DNA from: Paramecium octaurelia
Taxonomy: Eukaryota > Ciliophora > Oligohymenophorea > Peniculida > Parameciidae
Assembly (NCBI GenBank): GCA_905182995.1
Contig: CAJJDP010000098.1
Coordinates: 125,069-189,068, forward strand
Length of the DNA stretch: 64,000 bases
Direction of reading: 5' to 3'
A program made the translations under genes and the position numbers. Positions 1 through 12,704 of the stretch are shown here, in pieces. Below the pieces are notes generated by a model. The model had not been told where the DNA came from. It saw only the letters and a program-made list of their open reading frames with translations, and searched no databases. Positions within the stretch are counted from its first letter, which is position 1; each line of letters begins with the position of its first letter.

Positions 1-1309
1 CCTCTGCAACTGAATCCTTAAGCCCAACCGACCATATTTTATTCAGCTATGAAACACTCGACAAAATTGGTTGGAACTGCCTCTTTGTATTTAATTGAGA
101 AGGTTGAATTTTTAGTATCTCCATCTACTGCCACAATTTATTGATTAGCATCTGTTTTACTCAAACCCACCAATGCTTTTCCGTATGCTTCTCTTGTTGA
201 TTACTTGCCATCAACTGCATAATTGACTTCCAATGTAAAATGGCTTTATTAAGGTTTTTCTATTTATGTTGGAACCTCTGGAGTGAGGGTGAATCCACCC
301 TATTACTTCATTTGTTTTTTGACAAACTCCACTTATGCTTATGGAACTGGTTTTCCATGCCAATCTTCCTTGTTCTCCATTTCCAAATATTTGCCTTTGA
401 ATGTTTTGGCAATTATAACTTGTGGTTAATTCTTCGCATTTCTACACTAGAAACAATATTTCTTGAATCACTTACTTATTCAAAAGCATCAGTTAATGAA
501 TTCAAATTGTGTCCATCAACCACAATGGTCTTCCATCCAAATGCTTCCCATCTCTTCTTATAAACATTAACATCATGTCCAATTGAAGTCTCTTCAGATT
601 GTCCCAATCTATTTACATCCACAATTGCTGTAAGATTGTCCAATTTGTAATGACTTGCTAAATGAGCTGCTTCCCATACTGATCCTTCAGCAATCTCACC
701 ATCTCCCATCAACACCCAGTATCTATTGTTTATTTTGTCCAAGAATTTTGATGAATAAGCCATACCACCTGCAACTGACAATCCCTATCCCAAGGATCCT
801 GTTGCAACATCCACAAAAGGCAATCTAATTAGATACACAACATCATTTACTTTGGAACTGGATGACCTTCCAAAAGTGAATCGATCTTTCTCAAATTTAA
901 TAATTCCTTCCCCTCAATAAAACCAACCATCGACCAAGCAGCATACAAAATTGGAGCTGCATGGCCCTTCGATAAAACAAATCTATCGTTTCCGAAATTC
1001 TAAAATCAATATCACTAAGTACTCCTGGATCCTTTGGATTAAAATGCATTCCTGCCTTTGTGAAAAATAGTACTGCCAGGATCTCTGCCATCGATGCGCA
1101 TGATGTTGGATGTCCAGAATTAGACGCAATTGTCATCTCAATTGAGTGTATCCTCAATTGATGAGCTATTATTTATATATCACTCCATTACCTATATCCT
1201 ATAACTGTACAAGGTCATAACTCTCCTTTTGCACCTTTTACTTCTTGGCTTGTTTTGGTTCTTCCTTTTACGGCTGGCTTTTTCCTTTTCTGGTCACTCT
1301 GTCTGACAT
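1..1309 (-). CDS. Transketolase, N-terminal part (continues beyond window)
   Basis: Thiamine-diphosphate enzyme of the pentose phosphate pathway that moves two-carbon units between sugar phosphates. Starting at the ATG at 1309, the protein shows the opening motif [20 protein letters not shown], then [12 protein letters not shown], the cofactor-binding [13 protein letters not shown] and the start of the pyrimidine domain ([25 protein letters not shown]). Animal-type transketolases resemble it most. Introns of 26, 23 and 26 nt at 1166-1191, 1000-1022 and 825-850 restore the conserved frame; others may lie further in. Several TAA/TAG codons stand at glutamine positions. The C-terminal domain lies outside the window. 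Confidence 0.95.
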
Positions 1310-1976
1310 ATTAAAATAATTTAATTTATCTAAAATGCAGTATTTTAAATCAATTTATATATATAAATATGCTGATGTTATATTGCTTTAAATCAACATA
1401 AAAATAAAAGGAATATTAAATAACTTAGGCTTAGATAAATAAAAATTAAGTGAAAAAGCAATCCCTGAATATTTTAAGCTCTACTCTAGGATTATTAATT
1501 TTGAATAATACGTAGGAATTTAAGAATAATAAAAAAATATTTCCAAAAATAGACATGGCATTGAAATTTATGATAAAATATATTGATTCTTAATAAAGTA
1601 AAACTATCAAATAGTTTAGCATCTAAAGAGGCTCTCCATATTTATAGAAATATGAAATTTAAGATTTAATAACACATTATATTTGATAAAACAGAAGTAT
1701 AAGTAATTTTGATAAATGATAATACTCTAAAAAATTGTAAAATAAGTATATCATGGTGTACAAATAATAAAAATAAGAAATAGAGTTGTGAAATAAGCAG
1801 AAAGGGCAAAATAGTTTAACTGATACTATTCTATTATTTTTATAATAAAATAGAATAATTTTGAGGAAAGTTATAAAATTTAATTTATAATATATATATT
1901 ATAATGAGTTGGTTGATGTTCATGCTAAAATTTAGCCATGACTGAGTTGCATAATGAATTAATATTTTATTTATAT
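1310..1976. other. AT-rich intergenic spacer
   Basis: About 670 bases between the start of the transketolase gene and the end of the NEK kinase gene. Both strands carry TGA in all frames at short intervals under the ciliate code, and I see no convincing ORF, RNA gene or repeat. The spacer is long for this gene-dense genome. Confidence 0.5.
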
Positions 1977-3607
1977 TCATATATTAGTTTTTCCTTTAAC
2001 TATTTTGCGATCAGATAACTCCTCTTAGATTGGAAAATAATGTTAGTGATTATTAATTTATTCTTATTTTTTAACCTTGGCTCTCTATGGAAAAGGACTT
2101 TCTCCAATTTCTAAGACGGGTTGACACAAAATGGACTGAATTGATTGAGGATTAACATTCTTTAAGCCTGCAACAATAAATTCTGAGGGTTGAGTTTGAT
2201 ATTGTGTTTCTTAGGCTTAAACAGTCTGATATATTTGTTATTTGGGTTATGCAGAAACGATGAGTCTTTCTTTCTTAGTGTCAACTGACTTTTATCTTTA
2301 GTTTTAAAGTTAATCCTCATTTTTGTGATCTTCCTTCCTGTGTTGTTGAATGATCTATTGTCGAATAGCTTCAGTGGCTATAGTTTGATTGCTAGTTTTG
2401 ATAGATTATCTTTAATCAATTAATTTTTGTTATTCTTTTTTGATTTCTATTTTTAGTTATTCTTAAAGCATTCTTTCTTTATCTCTTTAACTTGGAGCAC
2501 TACTTTGAATTCTAGAACTGGGAGTAGAGGGTGGTTCTCCTTTTTTTCTGGGAGCAGATGGATAGTTTCCTTAATTATTAATTGGTGACAAGTTCCTGTC
2601 CTTAATTTATCCAGGTACTAATAGATTTATAAATTGGATACATGCACTGTGAGCTCTTTGATTGAGTTTAGGCTACTCTGAACTTTTTTTGATAGGTTCT
2701 TCCTTGTAATTGGATTTGGGGAGTTGGATTTGTTGTAATTTGATTGTTTATAATAATTCTGCTTTGGAGGTTTATTTTTCAATGGGTGGGACTACTTTTA
2801 AATTGTTGATGAGTAGGGGAGATTGCAAAATTTGATTGCATGACAATCTCTTCATAGGTTGGACTTGGATCATTTGAACGATGATTTATTATAAATCTCT
2901 GGAATATTGTTTAGGCAAGCACTCAAAGAGTCCTCTTTAAATTTTATTGCATAATGCTTATAAGTCAGGAGCCTTGAAAGGTAGTTTAAGTGAAGCCATT
3001 TCATAGATCACGCATCCGAGACTCCAAATATCACTCATAGAGTTGTATGCTTCGTTTCTCCATACTTCTGGACTTGCATAATAAGGAGTTCCTGTTTATG
3101 TGTATGCAAGTCCTTTCTTGGTGACTTTGGAGACATTCAAATCTCCTAGTTTGTAATTGCCATTGGATATAAATATATTGGCAGTTTTTAAATCTCTATG
3201 AACTATTTTATTGTCATGCAATTTCTTGAGACTACATTAAATGATGTGTAATACCCTTTTGTAATTTATAATAAAGCCTTCCATATTTCAGTTTCAGGGA
3301 ATAATTGATTACCAGCCTGTTTGATTTTATTCTGCAAATCCCCCTATGTGGCAAACTCCATAATTATGTAGAGCATATTTTCATCGATAAAAGCATCCTT
3401 GTAATTAATGATATTGGGATCATCAAATGAAGCCAATATTCTAACTTCGTTAAGAGCATTTTCTTTCTCTTTTTCCTTCAAATCAAAAAGTTTAACTTTC
3501 TTCATGGCATAAACTTGCTGATCTGATTTCCTGATCACTTTGTAAACTTAACTATAGGAACCCTCACCCAAACGGCTGAGTATTTCAAAATCACTTATTC
3601 TAGACAT
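1977..3607 (-). CDS. NIMA-related (NEK-family) protein kinase
   Basis: 535 residues with one 23-nt intron (3232-3254). Kinase domain order: glycine loop LGEGSYSQVYKV, lysine in YAMKKVKL, catalytic [10 protein letters not shown], then GDLNVSK where most kinases have DFG, and [11 protein letters not shown]. The DLN variant and the [13 protein letters not shown] stretch are typical of a subset of NEK kinases of ciliates, algae and plants. After about residue 260 a glutamine/lysine-rich, probably partly coiled-coil tail follows, as in NEKs. NEK kinases usually regulate ciliary length, basal bodies or cell-cycle steps; which one is not visible here. Confidence 0.93.
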
Positions 3608-3640
3608 ATTACTATATATATATATATATTTTATTATTTA

Positions 3641-5727
3641 TCATTCTGAACTATGCTCTATCTTTTTGAAATTCCATCCTTGTTCTCCATCAAACTAGAT
3701 CATATAATCATGATGTTTGAACAATGAAGGTCTGTGACTAACTGTGAAGAGAGTGATACCCAACATCTTGGCAGTCTAATATAAGGTAGCCTCAACATCC
3801 ATTGAAACTGCACTGGTGCACTCATCTGAGAATAACAAAAATGAATATACCTAAGATGGCAAACACTGGTTTATGATAGAACAGTCTAGCCATAGCAATT
3901 CTTTGTTTTTCACCTCCACTCAACACATCATTCCAATCATTGCATTTATCATATCCTCCTTCTCTTACAACTAAATAATCCAAATGCACTAGTCTCAATA
4001 ATTCTGTTAAGTCATCATCAGATACTTTCTTTCTCAACATTTGTAATTTTGTGTGTGGATAGATGATTTGATCCCTCAATGTTCCAGCAGGCAGATAAGG
4101 TCTTTAAGGAATGTAGAATAATTTATCAATGTGAGGTCTATATAACTTACCACTTGAGATTGGCCATAAACCACCCAAAATTCTGAACAATGATGACTTT
4201 CCACATCCATTGGGACCAGTCACAATGCAATTCATATTTGGTTGAATCTAGGTATAATCATTTATCTTACTTCAAATGTCATCTTCTAAGCCAAGATATC
4301 ATTGTTTGGTGATATAATTGGGACTTCTTCGAATTTTATTGTGTTTTCAGTTTCAACGATCTAACCTCTATTCATTGAAACCAATGATTATTTCTATGCA
4401 AAATATCCTGGTTAATTCTCATTGCTTTACAACATAGTTCTCATGTACTTACCATTTATCAAATCCTTCAATACTTCATCTAATTCAGCCACTAAAGTTG
4501 TGTATCCTGCCAACTATTAGATTTCCTTATATGAAACCACCAATCTTCCAATAGCTTTGGCTAAATTAATCAATAGAGATGAATTTCTAACGTAATCCCT
4601 TGTAATTGCTGAAGGATCATTGTTAACACTCTTCAAATACTCCACTCTTCTACTACCGAATACAGGTAAACCCACTACTGCATAACCAACCATTACAGCT
4701 CCGTATTTCACCAACATACTATCGAAAACTCCCATATATAATCTTTTCAGTATGATCTATCCTGTGTGTCCAATCAAATTATTGAATGAATTTGTGATTC
4801 TTGTTTTCTCCCAAGCATGTCCCCTATAGAATGCAATTTCTTCACTGTGATAAACTAAATCACTATGACAAGCTCTATAATCTCCTTCAAGTCTCTACTC
4901 AATGGCAGTCAATTTACCAAAAGGTGGACTTAAGAATCTTAATAAAAATCCAGATATCAGATAATACAAAATGACATACATTGGTCCTTAATATCCAACC
5001 AATTCAGCCAATTTTCTGGAGAACAAAATAATATCCAAAACAGGTTTAGAAAAATTGGAGTAAATTTAAGACAATGAGTTAGCCCATTTTTCGATATCAG
5101 CTGTTAATCTTTAATCGGGATTAGCAACTCGACTGTCTAAATTACTCAATTAATAGAAGATCATATCATTAAGATAGATGTCATGGAAGTGTTAGGTTAA
5201 TCTTTTTCTGAATCTTATTGCTAAGGATTTGTTCAAATAATCCAGGAAGGAGTTCACAAAGGAGGCTGGAATTGCCACAACTCCCAATTTCAAGATCCTC
5301 TACAAAAACATATTTAGGTTTTATTCGATGATTGCTCTGACTATTTGCCCATTCACATTAGCTACGTAGATACTTAAAAATGTCCTCGCCACTAGTGATG
5401 CTCTATTACTTAGAGAATATGTTACGTAAGCAATACCAAGTCTAAAATTTCTGGTGAGTTCAGCCTTGGAATAACAATTTTGAGTAGTTTCAATATCCTC
5501 TTCAAGAACATACGATCGACATTGCCTTTTCCCTTTTTTTCATCTCTCTTCACTTTCATATTTTCAGTCTTTGATTTGGTCAATCTGATCTTAAGTAAAT
5601 ATAGAATCACTGCAATTACGGCTCCTGAGATCACCTAGTTAAATTATGGATTTGATCATACTTTTCGCTTTGTTGATTTCAACATGAACTGTTTCACATC
5701 CAAGATCTTAGATAGCACAGGAGGCAT
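3641..5727 (-). CDS. ABC half-transporter, ABCD (ALD/peroxisomal) subfamily
   Basis: 662 residues after four introns: 27 nt near 5638-5664, 23 nt near 5411-5433, 23 nt near 4245-4267, and 25 nt at 3829-3853. One membrane domain precedes one nucleotide-binding domain, the half-transporter plan. Membrane-domain signatures match ABCD proteins: [11 protein letters not shown]-like text, [13 protein letters not shown] and the EAA-like [14 protein letters not shown]. The ATPase domain has Walker [10 protein letters not shown], signature [19 protein letters not shown] and Walker [16 protein letters not shown] proteins import very-long-chain or branched acyl-CoA into peroxisomes as dimers; the substrate here is inferred from the family only. 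A short dibasic N-terminus precedes the first membrane segment. Confidence 0.93.
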
Positions 5728-5891
5728 CTATATATATTAATATTATCAATAAATATTTAATATGTGCTAATAATTTCATATTGTTTTAATATTTTCTAAT
5801 TCCAATTACTATTTCTCCAATTTTCCTAAAATTGAGTACTAAACACATTTGATATTATCATCAAAAATCATATAATATTTATAATTAACAT

Positions 5892-7238
5892 ATGTATTTA
5901 TAAATTATTGGAATATTGAATCTCTTGACTCTATCAAACTAATTCGAACCAGTTTGCAACAAGATATTGTCTAAATAAATACACGACTCCTTGCCTGTGA
6001 ACTAATACATACTATCAGGCTAATTGCCAGTTAAGGAAGGCTCGCATTCATATTTGGCCTTCATATTCTATGGTTCGCAATATGCTTCAAATTTATAAGT
6101 AAATTTATGTTTCTCATGATGATAGCAATTAAATAACTATAACACAGTTCTTTGGTTCAATGGCGGTCCTGGAACTTCATCACAATTGGGGAATTATTTT
6201 GGCTTGGGACCATTAAATTATAACGAAAAGGAGAAATTAGAGAAGAATTAATACTCTTGGAACACGAGATTTAATATGCTCTTTGTTGATTAACCAATTG
6301 GAGTTGGCTATTCCTACGCTTACACAAAAGATGAAATACCTAATAATTTAGATGAAATTGCATAACAATTCAATTACGCTTTGGCGTCATTTATAGAAAA
6401 ATGCCAACTCTAAGAATTATCAAAGGAATCAAAGTGGTTTTTTGCTGGGGAAAGTTATGCTGGAAAATACATCCCTGCAATTGTTTATGATCTTTTGAAA
6501 TAATAGGAACCTATTGTAAACGTTTAAGGAGTTATTTTAGGTAACCCTTGGACTGAACCAACAGCCATCATAAGTGAAATGAGTTCATACGCATTTAACT
6601 TAGGCTTAATTGATCTTTAAGAGAGATAAAAATTAGACAAAATCCTATTAAAAACAATTCACAATATCAAAAATGAGGAGTTCTCAAAAGTATCAGATAA
6701 TTTATAAACTTATTTTACAGAATTAACAAGAATGAGTGGAGGAATGAATTATTAGAACATTCGAAAGTTTGGATCATATGCTAAACAAAATTAAAAGTTG
6801 GAATCCTATTTGAATTCAGAGACAGTCAAGAACTTATTTAAATTTCCATTAGCTGTCACTTTCACTTTGACATAAAATGAATAGGAAAAATAAGGCGATG
6901 TGTATTTGGCCTTGAAAGACAATATTGGATAGAGTGATGCAATTCAAAAGTTGGAATTCATTGTTTCCAAATTTCCAGTCTTAATTTATAATGGATAGAA
7001 TGATGCTCTATGTACCAATTCAGGAACTCAGAAATGGATCAATAGGATTCATTACAAGGAGAGAAGTGAGTTCCTAAATTAAAATTTTGATACCATACAA
7101 TTTAACAATAGAACCATCGGGTATAAAAAAATGGTTGGCAATCTTGGCTTCGCTATTATAAATGATGCTGGTCATCAGGTTCCACGAGATAAACCACAAG
7201 AACTATTCACTATCATAAACGGATTCATTGATGTATGA
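5892..7238 (+). CDS. Serine carboxypeptidase (peptidase family S10)
   Basis: 439 residues, one 27-nt intron (6099-6125). It begins with a hydrophobic signal-peptide-like stretch (MYLQIIGILNLLTLS), as expected for a secreted or lysosomal enzyme that removes C-terminal residues from peptides. The oxyanion motif LWFNGGPGTSSQ, the nucleophile motif GESYAGKYIP, the aspartate in YNGQNDALC and the histidine in NDAGHQVPRD form a full S10 active site. Length is normal for the family. The gene starts 164 bases from the divergent ABC transporter. Confidence 0.95.
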
Positions 7239-7361
7239 TTGATTAATTTATTAAATTCTTCTTTACATTATTTCTAGAAATTAATAGAAAAATCTATTTC
7301 GAGAAAAATTCATATTTTTGAGTTGAAAACTCTTCTCTTACACAAGTCATTAATATATAAA

Positions 7362-8460
7362 ATGGAAACAGAATTCACTAATTTAGTTGAAGACGGCGGA
7401 GTTAAAAAACGAATTCTCCAAGAAGGACAAGGAGAAATGCCTATTGATGGATCAAGATGCAAAATTCTATATAAAGGAACATTGGAAGATGGAACTGTGT
7501 TCGACTCTTCATTGGACAAAGAAAGTCCCTATAAGTATAGAATTGGAAAGGAGGAACTAATAAAGGGATTCGATATTGCATTAAAATCTATGAAGATTGG
7601 AGAAAAGGCTGAATTGAAGATCACGCCAAGTTATGGTTATGGGGATGAAGGAGATTCATTTAAAAACGTTCCTAAGAATGCTAATCTGACTTATGAAATA
7701 GAATTAATTAATTTTAAATAGGCTAAAAAGAAGAAATGGTATTTGAATTTAATAATTTTTTAGGGAAATGACTCCTGAAGAAAAGCATTAAGAAGCCATT
7801 AATAAAAGAACCAAAGGAACAGCGGCCTTTAAACAATAGAATTACAAGGAAGCTGAGAAGATTTACAAGAATGCTCTTTCCTATTGTACTTTAACCACCG
7901 ATGAGGGCAATGAATTAAAAGCTAGTTTATAACTGAATTTATCAATTTGCTGTTATTAATTAGAAGAATACAAGGAATCGTTAGATTATGCTAAGAAAGC
8001 TCTTGAACTTAAAACTAATCAATAATAAAAGTTAAAGGGTTTATATCGAAAAGCTCTTGCGAACATTAAGTTAGCTGAACTTGAAGAAGCATTAGCTGAC
8101 TTGAGAGAAGCTTTTAAAATGGATTCTACTAATTCTGCTGTAATTGAGGAATTATCACGAGTCAAATAATTATTGAAGGAGGCTAGAATGAAAGAAAAAG
8201 AAATCTATTCTAAATTGTTCCAACAAAAACTTTATGATGAATCTGAAATTGAACCAAAAAAAATAGAAATAAAGGAGGCCAAATCAGAAGGTTCAAGTTG
8301 CTGTGATCCAAATGAAAAAATTGAAGAGGAGACCTAACCTAAACCAGAGAATAAAGACGGATAAATATAGGAAGAAAAACCTGAAGAAAGAGAATAACCA
8401 AAAGGTGAAAATCAAGAAAACAATAATAAAATAGTTGAAGAATCAGCAACATCTGCTTGA
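7362..8460 (+). CDS. FKBP-type peptidyl-prolyl isomerase with TPR domain
   Basis: 357 residues, one 25-nt intron (7739-7763) that falls between the two domains. Residues 1-120 are a single FKBP domain: ILYKGTLEDGTVFDSS, the GKEELIKGFD loop (phenylalanine replaces the usual tryptophan), and SYGYGDEG. Residues about 130-270 form a three-repeat TPR array (KGTAAFKQQNYKEAEKIY...) like that of FKBP4/5/8 and AIP, which dock on Hsp90/Hsp70. The acidic, glutamine-rich tail ends without an EEVD-type motif. It is probably a co-chaperone with isomerase activity. The upstream in-frame TTG at 7323 is not needed as a start. Confidence 0.93.
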
Positions 8461-8693
8461 CATGAAATTTAATTATATAGATATATATCATTTTTAATAT
8501 TTGTATCAAAAATTTATTAGAAAAGATCTAATTGAATGATTACGTAACACAAATGAATGGCAGTAAATTCTGATTAGTTGATCTGAGATGACAAGAGACA
8601 AAATAGAATTTATCATTCTAGCTACAATTTCACATTTGTTTTAGTTAAGCTATATAATCAACTTTGAATAATTTTTAATATCAATATTAAAAT

Positions 8694-9548
8694 ATGAATT
8701 GGTCGAATGTTTCATTTCATCTTTTAAAATATGAATCTGTGAGACTAAAGGAGAATTAATAAGAAAAATAATAATAATAACCTTCACTCAATAATAACTC
8801 TTTCTCGATTCCTTCAAAGTTTGAATAATTACAAGAAAAAATGAGATGCAAATCTGAGCAATGTGATGAATTTGGAAATTACTCGAATAAATATAAGATT
8901 TTTCATGATCTTTGTGCTGAATTCCCTCAACACAAAAAATAGAGACTTACCTAAATAATCGTCTAAAATTTAAGTATCAGTTTTCTTATTTAGAAAAAAA
9001 TCCAATCTCCCTTCAATAAAATTCTTTTAGAAATATTGTTGTTAAATAACAAGGGCCACCAAATAATGTCATCAGCACTTTTAATAAAAGATTAAAGGAT
9101 TTTAGACATTAAGAATAGGAAGTTAATTCGGATAGTAAAACTGGAATGGATTTACACAACAAAAATCTCTAAAAAGTGATTAAATAGGAGAAGTTGTCTA
9201 AAGTAGAGATCGATCCTAGCATTGAAACTATGCATACTGGTGTCTTTAGTTGTTCCCCAGGAGAGAGTCCTAGAGTCAAAGTCTTAAAGAGTACATTCAC
9301 ATTTAATTATAGAAACAACGAATAAATTTATTTTAAAATAAACCCTATAAAAGACTAACATTATTGATAAAATAATAAGCGAGAGTAAAATTAATTCAAA
9401 AACGACTTGCTCTCCTAGATCATTATTACATCATTAACATAAAAAGACAAATTCCAGTGGTCATTCTGCTTATTCAGAATAAAATAGATTTCTTCGTAGA
9501 ATTATCGGTAATTCTCTCTCTGTAAAATCTTTACATAAGTAATCGTGA
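8694..9548 (+). CDS. Unknown glutamine- and serine-rich protein
   Basis: 270 residues after removal of introns of 20 nt (8974-8993) and 22 nt (9291-9312); both are needed, since without them the frame meets TGA. I recognise no domain. The protein is hydrophilic and low in complexity, with a poly-glutamine-like run near residue 25, and basic at the C-terminus (FLRRIIGNSLSVKSLHKQS). Its coding nature rests on a clean open frame across two canonical mini-introns. The 20-nt first intron is at the short end of the range. Confidence 0.7.
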
Positions 9549-9958
9549 CCTAATTAATATATGTGTTGTTTTTAATCATATATATATCACTCAATATAGA
9601 GATTTGAAAAAGGTCTGATAAAAATAAAACAGTTATCAAAATCATCAGATGCTTTTTTTAAGTACAAAATTATGCTTTATATAAAGTATTTTAAAGAGTG
9701 GTAATGAAAAATATATTTTTATAATTGATGGACCAATGACATCATAGCTACTATTTCTATATTATAATTCAATAATTAATAATTATTACGTTTAATTTAA
9801 ATAAAAGTCATAATAATTAAATAACATTAAATTAAGAAATGTATCAATTTAATTAAGACAATTATCTTTATTAGAGTCATTACGTAAATTTTCTTTTGTG
9901 ATATAATTTTTCTATTTATAAATTTCGAAGATATTTTGCTATTTTATAATATTTAAAT
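9549..9958. other. AT-rich intergenic spacer
   Basis: About 410 bases of AT-rich sequence before the secreted-family gene. No open frame of note and no RNA gene or repeat seen. It includes the short upstream region of the next gene. Confidence 0.5.
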
Positions 9959-11058
9959 ATGAAATCATTTATCATCTTGATTTGTGCTTATTTAGTGTTT
10001 TCTAATGCATAAATTGCAAATACACATCAACAAGAAGCATATTTAATCACCAAAGGAATCTTTGAAGCATTTGGAATTTAGAATGAATTAGATATTATTC
10101 AAGTATTTTCAAAGATTGAAAGTAAATAATACTATGAAATTCTTTAAAATGCTGTCAATCTTCAAGACGAACTAACAGAAGAATCAATATTGGAGGGTAT
10201 AAAACAGATTGGAGTTGCCTTACAATAGATTCCAGATTCTATAGACAGCTTGGAAGAATAAACAGAAGAGACTATTATAATATCAAGTAAAATTTTCTAA
10301 ATTTCTTAAAAGAAATTTTCAATAACTTGTTGGAGTAACTCAGAAATCCATTAAGATTCCACTTCCAAGACAATGTCGAAGTCGTTATTAACGGTGTTAA
10401 CATCTCATAAGATTTAGGTAATATCTTATTTTATATATATATTAGAGGATTCATTATTTGAATGGCAAAGTGAGAACTATGAATAATATGGTAAAGAACT
10501 TGGTTCTGTAATGATCAGATTATTGCTGGAATTAGAAAATTTAGAGGCTGTGATACATGATTAAAGTGTTATCTTAGTCATTTTTGATGGAGTTTTGGAT
10601 GGAATCTTGGATGCAAGTGGAATAAGAGGATAAGACATTAGACAATGCATAGATGGAGTCAATCTTATGGTCATTGATTTTGAAGAATCCGTAAGACTTC
10701 TTGAGACAGGTTTACCACATAATGTTGTTTAATCACTTTAAATCTTTGGAGATGGTCTACAACATTTCCCTCAAGCATTAGATTAATGCAAGGCCTCTAT
10801 CAAAGAAGCTGCTAAACTAGCTAAGCAACTTAGGGAATTAATAAAGGCCTTATAAAATCCAGCATCCTTTGCTTTCCACATCGGAATAGATCTTATTGTA
10901 AATGGTAAAGATATCTACAGAGAAGTATGTTAATTAAATAATTTTAGATTTTCATTGCAGTTGATGACTGGAAGTAAGGAAACTGGAATGATTTTGGATA
11001 CTAATTAGGAAAAGCCATGTATTAAATCTTTGTTGGCTTACACAATTAGTAATCTTGA
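9959..11058 (+). CDS. Secreted protein of a lineage-specific family, copy A
   Basis: 340 residues with introns of 26, 28 and 23 nt (10287-10312, 10418-10445, 10925-10947). A cleavable signal peptide is evident (MKSFIILICAYLVFSNA). The mature part carries no domain I know, but it is clearly homologous to the gene at 30518: both share IGVA-QQIPDSI, LLEQLRNP and a module of the form ..ING-NI.. followed by W..Y..G.. This module occurs twice in copy A (about residues 135-170 and 300-330), suggesting internal duplication. Probably a soluble secreted or lumenal protein; function unknown. Confidence 0.88.
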
Positions 11059-11341
11059 ACATGAATTATTATTCGTCACAAAGCAAAATATTATCATAAT
11101 TTTTTTAAATCTATAATATTATAAATAAAATTAGGTAAGATTTAAATAAAAGATGTCGGAAATAAAAAGGTTAATAACAATTAAAATAAATTTCTAAACA
11201 TAAATCGAGAATGAATAATTATCATTAAATCATAATCTTTCTTCATACTTTTAACAAGGTTTTCTAGAGTTCTTCAAAATACATGAATGAAGATCATTTG
11301 TAGTATTAATATTTAATTATAAAAATTATAAAAACCAATAG

Positions 11342-12340
11342 TCAACTGATCAATGTTTTTTATTTCATTTTTTAAGAAATTAGTTTGTATGGTTAAGCCA
11401 ATACTTTCTTTTGTTATTTGATATTTGCATTTATAAAGAATCCTTATTTTGGAGGTGATATTATTTTAACATCTTGTGCTAATTATGTGAAATTCTTCTA
11501 TGATTTATTCTTCTTAATTGCTTGTTGAAAAGATAGATCTTTCTGGCCATTTGATTATTACTATGGCTGATATTTGCTTTCTAAAGCAATAGAATTGTAA
11601 CCAAATAGTTAATCTTCGATCTTTTGATCTACTGAAAACTCTGATTTGTTCCTAAAAATAAATTAAAATTAAATTAAACTTATTGTTAAATTTCGAGATA
11701 AAGCATTTTTATATACTTTCATTTTTTGCATACTCTTTAAAAGCATTTACGTAATTACTTTGAGCTCTTTAATTTTAAATGCTTTTATCTTCTAGCATTT
11801 TCTTTTCAGACCCACAATTCTTGCATTTAGGTGAAATATAAGAGATTTCATAGGTGAAAAAACCCAATTTTTTCTATTTTTTTGGCTTTGTTTATACACA
11901 AGCATCTTAAATAGAAACATTCGTCATTTATGTCTTAATTCGATCTTCTTATGAGTCATTTTAAAATCCAACTGAACAATCAGTTTTCAAAGGCTTTCTA
12001 TATTTAGGAAAAGAATCCTCACTGAAAATTATACAATTTTATACTTATTGGCATTAGATTTAGAATGATTTAATTTTGTAGATTTTAAAATATTTGTGTC
12101 CACAAGGTTTAGGAGATTAGATAGAGCAGTTTTGGAAATATTATCTTGCGATTTGAAGTGTCTAACAGTTTTAGTTTGTTGACGATCAACCAAACAATCG
12201 TCAGGGTCAGTTCTGAAATTAGGTTGGTTTTCTATCGAACTTTGATAATAATGCATGCTCTCGAATTGTGAATCTATCATTTGCAACAAACCTTGAACTT
12301 TCTAATCATGTTTTTACTCTGGCGATAACCTTTAAAACAT
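11342..12340 (-). CDS. Unknown glutamine/asparagine-rich protein with CxxC motif
   Basis: 315 residues. Introns of 23 nt (12022-12044) and 28 nt (11652-11679, with an unusual GTTTAA donor) close the frame exactly. Midway it has a pair of cysteines in SPKCKNCGSEKK, perhaps half of a small zinc knuckle. The rest is hydrophilic and rich in Q, K, S and N. I recognise no family. An alternative without the second intron stays open but gives a far less plausible protein. The spacer to the convergent neighbour is about 280 bases. Confidence 0.7.
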
Positions 12341-12704
12341 TTACTAATTAGTATTTACAACTATTATTAACCACCCCTGCTTAGGCAGTGCAATTTTTTG
12401 TTTGGAGAATAGACAGTATATTTCATTTAGCAAATTCAACTGAAAAAAAATATAAATTTTATTTAATAACAAAGAACGAATGAAGTAATAAATTTTACAA
12501 ATTGCTTAAGCTTAAATATCTTAAGCATCTCATAGGTCGGAGGTGGGTCTATTCGACTGGAAATATGAATGATATTGTAATTGATTTATTGTTTTATATT
12601 TGTTTAACTTAGAGAATATGCAAGTAAAAGCAAGATTGAAATTGCAAATGAAATAGCACTAATATAATTACTATACAATCTGTTAATAATATAAAATCAA
12701 TTCA
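12341..12704. other. Intergenic spacer
   Basis: About 360 bases between two minus-strand genes. AT-rich; it contains a short GC-rich patch near 12380-12400, but I see no gene in it. Confidence 0.45.

Noticed and set aside
240-563. Plus-strand frame of 107 codons
   Set aside because: Antisense to the transketolase coding region and without family resemblance.
9549-9958. Search for tRNA or other RNA genes in AT-rich spacers throughout
   Set aside because: No cloverleaf-like sequence with the expected box A/B elements was recognised by eye in any spacer.
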